Shown here: positions 23,331 through 64,000 of the stretch, in pieces
Position numbering within the stretch: the first letter of the stretch is position 1
Layout: every line of letters begins with the position of its first letter
Assembly: GCF_037975245.1 (NCBI RefSeq)
Contig: NC_092567.1
Span: 9,430,714-9,494,713, forward strand
DNA from: Apostichopus japonicus
Lineage: Eukaryota; Echinodermata; Holothuroidea; Aspidochirotida; Stichopodidae
Direction: 5' to 3'
DNA: 64,000 nucleotides
The notes under the pieces: generated by a model
What the model saw: the letters and a program-made list of their open reading frames with translations, nothing else
Database searches by the model: none
Told to the model about the DNA's origin: nothing
Position numbers and translations under genes: made by a program

Positions 23331-24970
23331 TATATAAGAGTTTCAACTGACATGTCCTACCCACCATATGATAGCTAATGGCTTGGGGTATCGTAAAACA
23401 TTCAACTTTTGCCACCAAGACAAGTTTAGATTTTGAGCTCAATGCTTAACATAGTGCTCCCCAACCCATCTGCCAGCTGTTGAATCTTCTTGTTTCACCC
23501 AAGATTTTCTAAATCACCTTCAATCCTCAAGATGTTTGGACCATCAGGAGTTTATTTCATCCCCTTCAACATCCAAAAGAATGGTGATAACTTGGAAAAT
23601 TCAAAACTGTAATCAATACAGTAGGTCACTATAGGGCTATTTTCCGACAAGGGTTGACCTCTCGGGCGGACGTGCACAACTTTAACTGTGGTGTAATACC
23701 TGTGGATTCAATGTCAGCAGATGTTACTTGTATGTGAGCAATGATGACTTCAACCAAAGAATTAAGTTTACTTTTAATTTGCAGGCTGTTTTAAAAATTC
23801 ACTGCTATCAACACAGGTCGTATTTCTATAATGCTTTTGAGAAATGCTTTGTTTAAATATGCTAGACTCATCACTTAAAATGGCAGATCAACTTAGTCCA
23901 ACACACATACCATAATTGGGTTAGTTCCTCAGATGCAATGCAAAACTATATTGGAAAACAGGAATTTTACTGCATCAAGTGACATGTCAACAGTGTATCA
24001 TAAATTTGCCCACACAGTGTTTCATGTCTTGCAAGGGTGCTCAGTCATTTATATGAAATTAAAAGAACTTGTTTTGGTTGTTATCATAACTTAGTAAACA
24101 ATGAAGCATCATTAACATTTAGACCTACACCGAGGAGCTGTTAAGCCACATATGCTTCAATTTGTTGTTGTCTGCATTTATTACAATATTTATTTTCTGT
24201 AATGGAGATGGTTCTTCCAAATGTTGACTCTAACATATTGCACCTTGTTACATGACAGAATGAATGCATTGGTTCCATTGTCAGTGCTGTTATTAAACAT
24301 TCTACATTAAAAATATGAAAGGAAAAACAAAAAGAAATTAAAGGTTTCAGATCCTAATGGCACTATGACATCAAAGAGTTACAAAATGACAGCTCCAAGA
24401 TATGACTTTCAGACTAGGATATCTCACATTATATTATTAAGGCATTGAAGACTCGCCCCAAACAGCGTGCGACCATCTGAAAAAGTTAACTTTCTGTTGC
24501 TTGCAAGTGACGTTTTGTTCGTGCCGCTACAAAATGCAGACAGTAATGAAACGTGGTACCTTGTTATCTTTAGCTGGACTAGATATGTCCATCGCTGTAT
24601 TGTTTGTACACTGTGCTGTGGGTATTGACCGCAGCTGTATGCACTGACTGTACACTAGTGTCTAATTACTGACGGTAGCAAGCTGTGTGCGTATTTTCTG
24701 GGATCGATGATGGTGTCTAACACTTGTTACACCTCATTCAAAACTAGGTCAGATTACCGGCATTGGACATTTCTTTTTGCGCGAGTCTTCACACCCTTTA
24801 AATGTTTGGGGGAACTGTAGATCAAAGAATTCTGTCTTATAAGCTAAAGATAATGGTTGTAAAGCTTGAGTCTCCTTAAATTAATTTTGTGCCATGTGCA
24901 AAGATTGGTAAGAATCGATAGTAACAAACAGATGAAGTAAAATATGAGATAGTTTGGTTAAGCATTCCTT
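23331..24970. other. Intergenic sequence, nothing recognised
   Basis: AT-rich sequence downstream of the CKAP5 3' end. I find no exon, RNA gene, tandem array or delimited transposon. Confidence 0.6.
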
Positions 24971-24971
24971 T

Positions 24972-24977
24972 TTTATT
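24972..24977 (-). terminator. Candidate CKAP5 polyadenylation signal
   Basis: This is the first canonical AATAAA on the minus strand that I find downstream of the CKAP5 stop at 27169. It would imply a 3' UTR of about 2.2 kb. Variant signals closer to the stop cannot be excluded. Confidence 0.3.
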
Positions 24978-25180
24978 AACCTCCTGGAGGGTGTATATTA
25001 TAATAATAGCTATAATACAATATTTGCATTAGCATTTATGAAACAACAAAGCATAACACTAAATACACATTAATGTGAAATGAAATGGTTCTGTTACAAA
25101 CACAGTAAACAATTGTAAATCAAGTTCTTTTTGTTTACTTTCTTTCAATAATTTCAATCTGTTGCCAACTTTCTTTAAGA

Positions 25181-25400
25181 GATGATGTATTTTGGTAGTT
25201 ACAATACTCCAGTGCGTTATCATTGACTGTTATATTGACTAACACACCATCTTTATGCGATGATGTATTTTGGTAGTTACAATACTCCAGTGCGTTATCA
25301 TTGACTGTTATATTGACTAACACACCATCTTTAAGAGATGATGTATTCTGGTAGTTACAATACTCCAGTGTGTTATCATTGACTGTTATATAGACTGACA
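25181..25400. repeat. 78-bp tandem repeat, nearly 3 copies
   Basis: Units start at 25181, 25259 and 25337, each containing GATGATGTATT.TGGTAGTTA and CATTGACTGTTATAT. Because 78 is divisible by 3, the minus strand keeps a 139-codon frame with a 26-residue period (NITVNDNALEYCNYQNTSS). It lies in the presumed CKAP5 3' UTR, so the frame is probably incidental. Confidence 0.92.
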
Positions 25401-25952
25401 CGGCATGGTCCACTTCTGAGTAGGGTTTTCTATCACTGAAATTAATTTGAGAGTCCATGATCATCCAACAAAAGTAAAACGGTTCTGCAAATGTTTTATC
25501 AATTTGATATACAAATAACACTATAGAAGTTCCAAGGCAATGGTTCCATGTCAATAGGCTTTACTGTGTGAATACTCCTTTACTATGAAGTGCTGTTAAG
25601 CAACTACTTAAGCACAACACAATATCATTCTATCAACTTATCTTAACTTGCTAAAGGATTTGAATTCTATGAAGCATTACCTTAAGTAGAGTTTATCAAT
25701 TCCAGGCAAACCTAACAACACCGCCATAAGCATACACTGCAGTATGTTTGTGATATTTCATAATATCTTTCAAATAATTTGAGATTCTTATTGCAATATA
25801 ATGCAGGTTATCTAACCTGTTAAGTATGATAATAATATCATTTTACAACTGTACACCTCAATTAAAAAGGCATTCATGCACAAGAAGTGTTAAGAATCTA
25901 TAAGTGATCAGTTTGGTTCTTTACATGCAATTCTTAATATTAAGAATCTTTA

Positions 25953-26190
25953 AATTAATGTGTCAAATAAACTCTGCAGTAGCTTCTTAGATATTAATGT
26001 ATCACATAATCTCTGCAGTAGCTTCTTACATTAATGTATCACATAATCTCTGCAGTAGCTTCCTACATTAATGTATCACATAAACTCTGCAGTTTCTTCT
26101 TAGATTAATGTAACAAATACACTCACCAGTAGCATCTTAAATTAATGTATCAATTTATCAAATAAACTCTGCAGTAGTTTCTAAGATGTA
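25953..26190. repeat. ~40-bp degenerate tandem repeat
   Basis: Five to six copies of a unit containing ATTAATGTATCA, ATAA.CTCTGCAGTAG and CTTCTTA. Located in the presumed CKAP5 3' UTR. It is non-coding. Confidence 0.8.
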
Positions 26191-27168
26191 GCCTTTCATG
26201 CAATTTGATGTATTCACTTATAATTGAACACTAGATTTCATAGCATTATATTTTGGTTGTGATATTTAAGTAGACCGATCCTATACAGAATTTAAGTGGA
26301 ATGGACAGTTAATTCACACTCTAGCGGTAAAAGCTGTAATATGATTTATCCCAGTCCAACCAAAATTGCTTGTAGCAACATAAGGTAAATTCAGAGAAAG
26401 TCTGATAAATTGATAAGACCGAAGAGTCATCTCTCCATATTCTCCAATCAAGGAGGACATTAATAGGACCATCATGGTAACATTTCTTGCATATATTCAA
26501 CAGCTGATCAAGTGCTCTTAAGTATTCATTAACTTCACCTGACAAGGTATTATTTGAGTAAAATCAATCGTGAATTAAACTGAGACATTCCTGTAAGTAG
26601 CTAAAATATAAAAGGATGTATAAACTTGATTTTTACCACTGGTGGAGAACATCTCAGCAATCTTGTTAGTTACACCTTGTGAATATTTAACAGCATAAAG
26701 AGTGAAGCATAGCTGGAAGAATATCAATATTACCTACTTAAGAAGAAAAGATAACTTTGCAACATGTTTGTACAGAAGTAAATGTTCATGTTTCTGACAA
26801 ACTAACACTCCCGAAACCACAATATAAGCAAACCCTCACTAGCTGCATGATTGATAATAGTGATAAAGTCCAAACACTCAGGCATGTCACAGGAAGCATT
26901 GAATGAAGTGATTGACATATCTTATAGTTCACCAATTTGTCAAATAACACAACATATATGTATGAATGTTCAAAGTATGTTGTAAGATATGACTATTCAA
27001 CAATGAAGATACACCACAAGCAAGTAGCTGTGCACAACAGCAATCAAACTATTCATCATAATTCCTCAAAGCCACCTCCTTGGAAACATTTCTTTCTGAA
27101 GTTTGAACTTATTTCCAGCAATTTAAATATTTCATTCACAGGTTCTTGGTAGCAGCTGATTGGTCAGT

Positions 27169-63659
<36,491 letters not shown>

Positions 63660-64000
63660 CTGGAAGAATTAAAAATTAATTGAATGGATGCACTGTTTCA
63701 CCATCCAGAAATCTATCATGAATAGTCTATGGTCTCAATATCAAAGTGTGTAAAGACAATCAAACTTAACCTTTCATCCCCTATTACAAACAACATTTTA
63801 TTCTTTTTCAGTCCTTAAAATTCTTAATTAACTTCATTATCAAACCAAGAATTGGCAAGGGGAAGGCTAAGGGCAGGAATACAAGAACCTTTATCACTTT
63901 CAGTATATTCGGCATTAAGAAACTTTCAAGCCATTTTTCACTGTTTGTAACACTTTAACACTGTTTGAATGACCCATTTTACAACTCAGCAATTTCTTTC
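63660..64000 (-). other. Start of the next CKAP5 intron
   Basis: Intron sequence upstream of the first exon seen; the exons for TOG1-3 must lie beyond the window edge. No feature recognised. Confidence 0.7.

Overview
The window is animal nuclear DNA. The genes are split into short exons with GT-AG introns, the sequence is AT-rich, and transposon fossils and minisatellites are abundant. Two metazoan genes are recognisable, both on the minus strand. Protein matches, AT richness and frequent taggcctac-like strings suggest a marine invertebrate, most likely an echinoderm. That is an inference I cannot test here.

Region 1-6.5 kb holds the 5' part of a branched-chain amino acid aminotransferase gene (BCAT family). 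Three coding exons join in frame (6499-6452, 2288-2235, 1119-919). They give an Arg-rich, presequence-like N-terminus followed by the conserved LKEKPDP...TDHML..EWSS...HYAVE block. The catalytic remainder lies below position 1. The introns hold a 46-bp minisatellite and a small inverted-repeat transposon.

Region 6.5-25 kb is a gene-poor transposon field. Several non-autonomous hAT-like elements can be delimited by terminal inverted repeats and about 8-bp target duplications. Three of them are stacked one inside another (8778-11007, then 9311-10925, then 9857-10511). A second copy of the outermost element near 19.5-20.1 kb preserves the empty site. There is also a second nested pair (21949-23330 and 22511-22959), tRNA-like SINE heads, a reverse-transcriptase relic and a long palindrome.

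Region 25-64 kb is the 3' two thirds of CKAP5 (XMAP215/ch-TOG), the microtubule polymerase. I delimit 24 consecutive coding exons from 63659 down to the stop codon at 27169. All phases join, giving 1231 codons plus stop. They run from the acidic linker before TOG4, through TOG4, a basic linker and TOG5, to the C-terminal helical domain and terminal TACC-interaction region. TOG1-TOG3 lie beyond position 64000.

The most unusual feature is the state of the CKAP5 introns. Many carry their own minisatellite, with units of 19 to about 98 bp, together roughly a quarter of the gene. In at least four places the repeated segment includes or starts at an exon-intron junction, so copies of splice sites lie in the introns. 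I found no unknown enzyme system. The best leads are the junction duplications, the nested transposons with a split target duplication, and a conserved module shared by three transposons.
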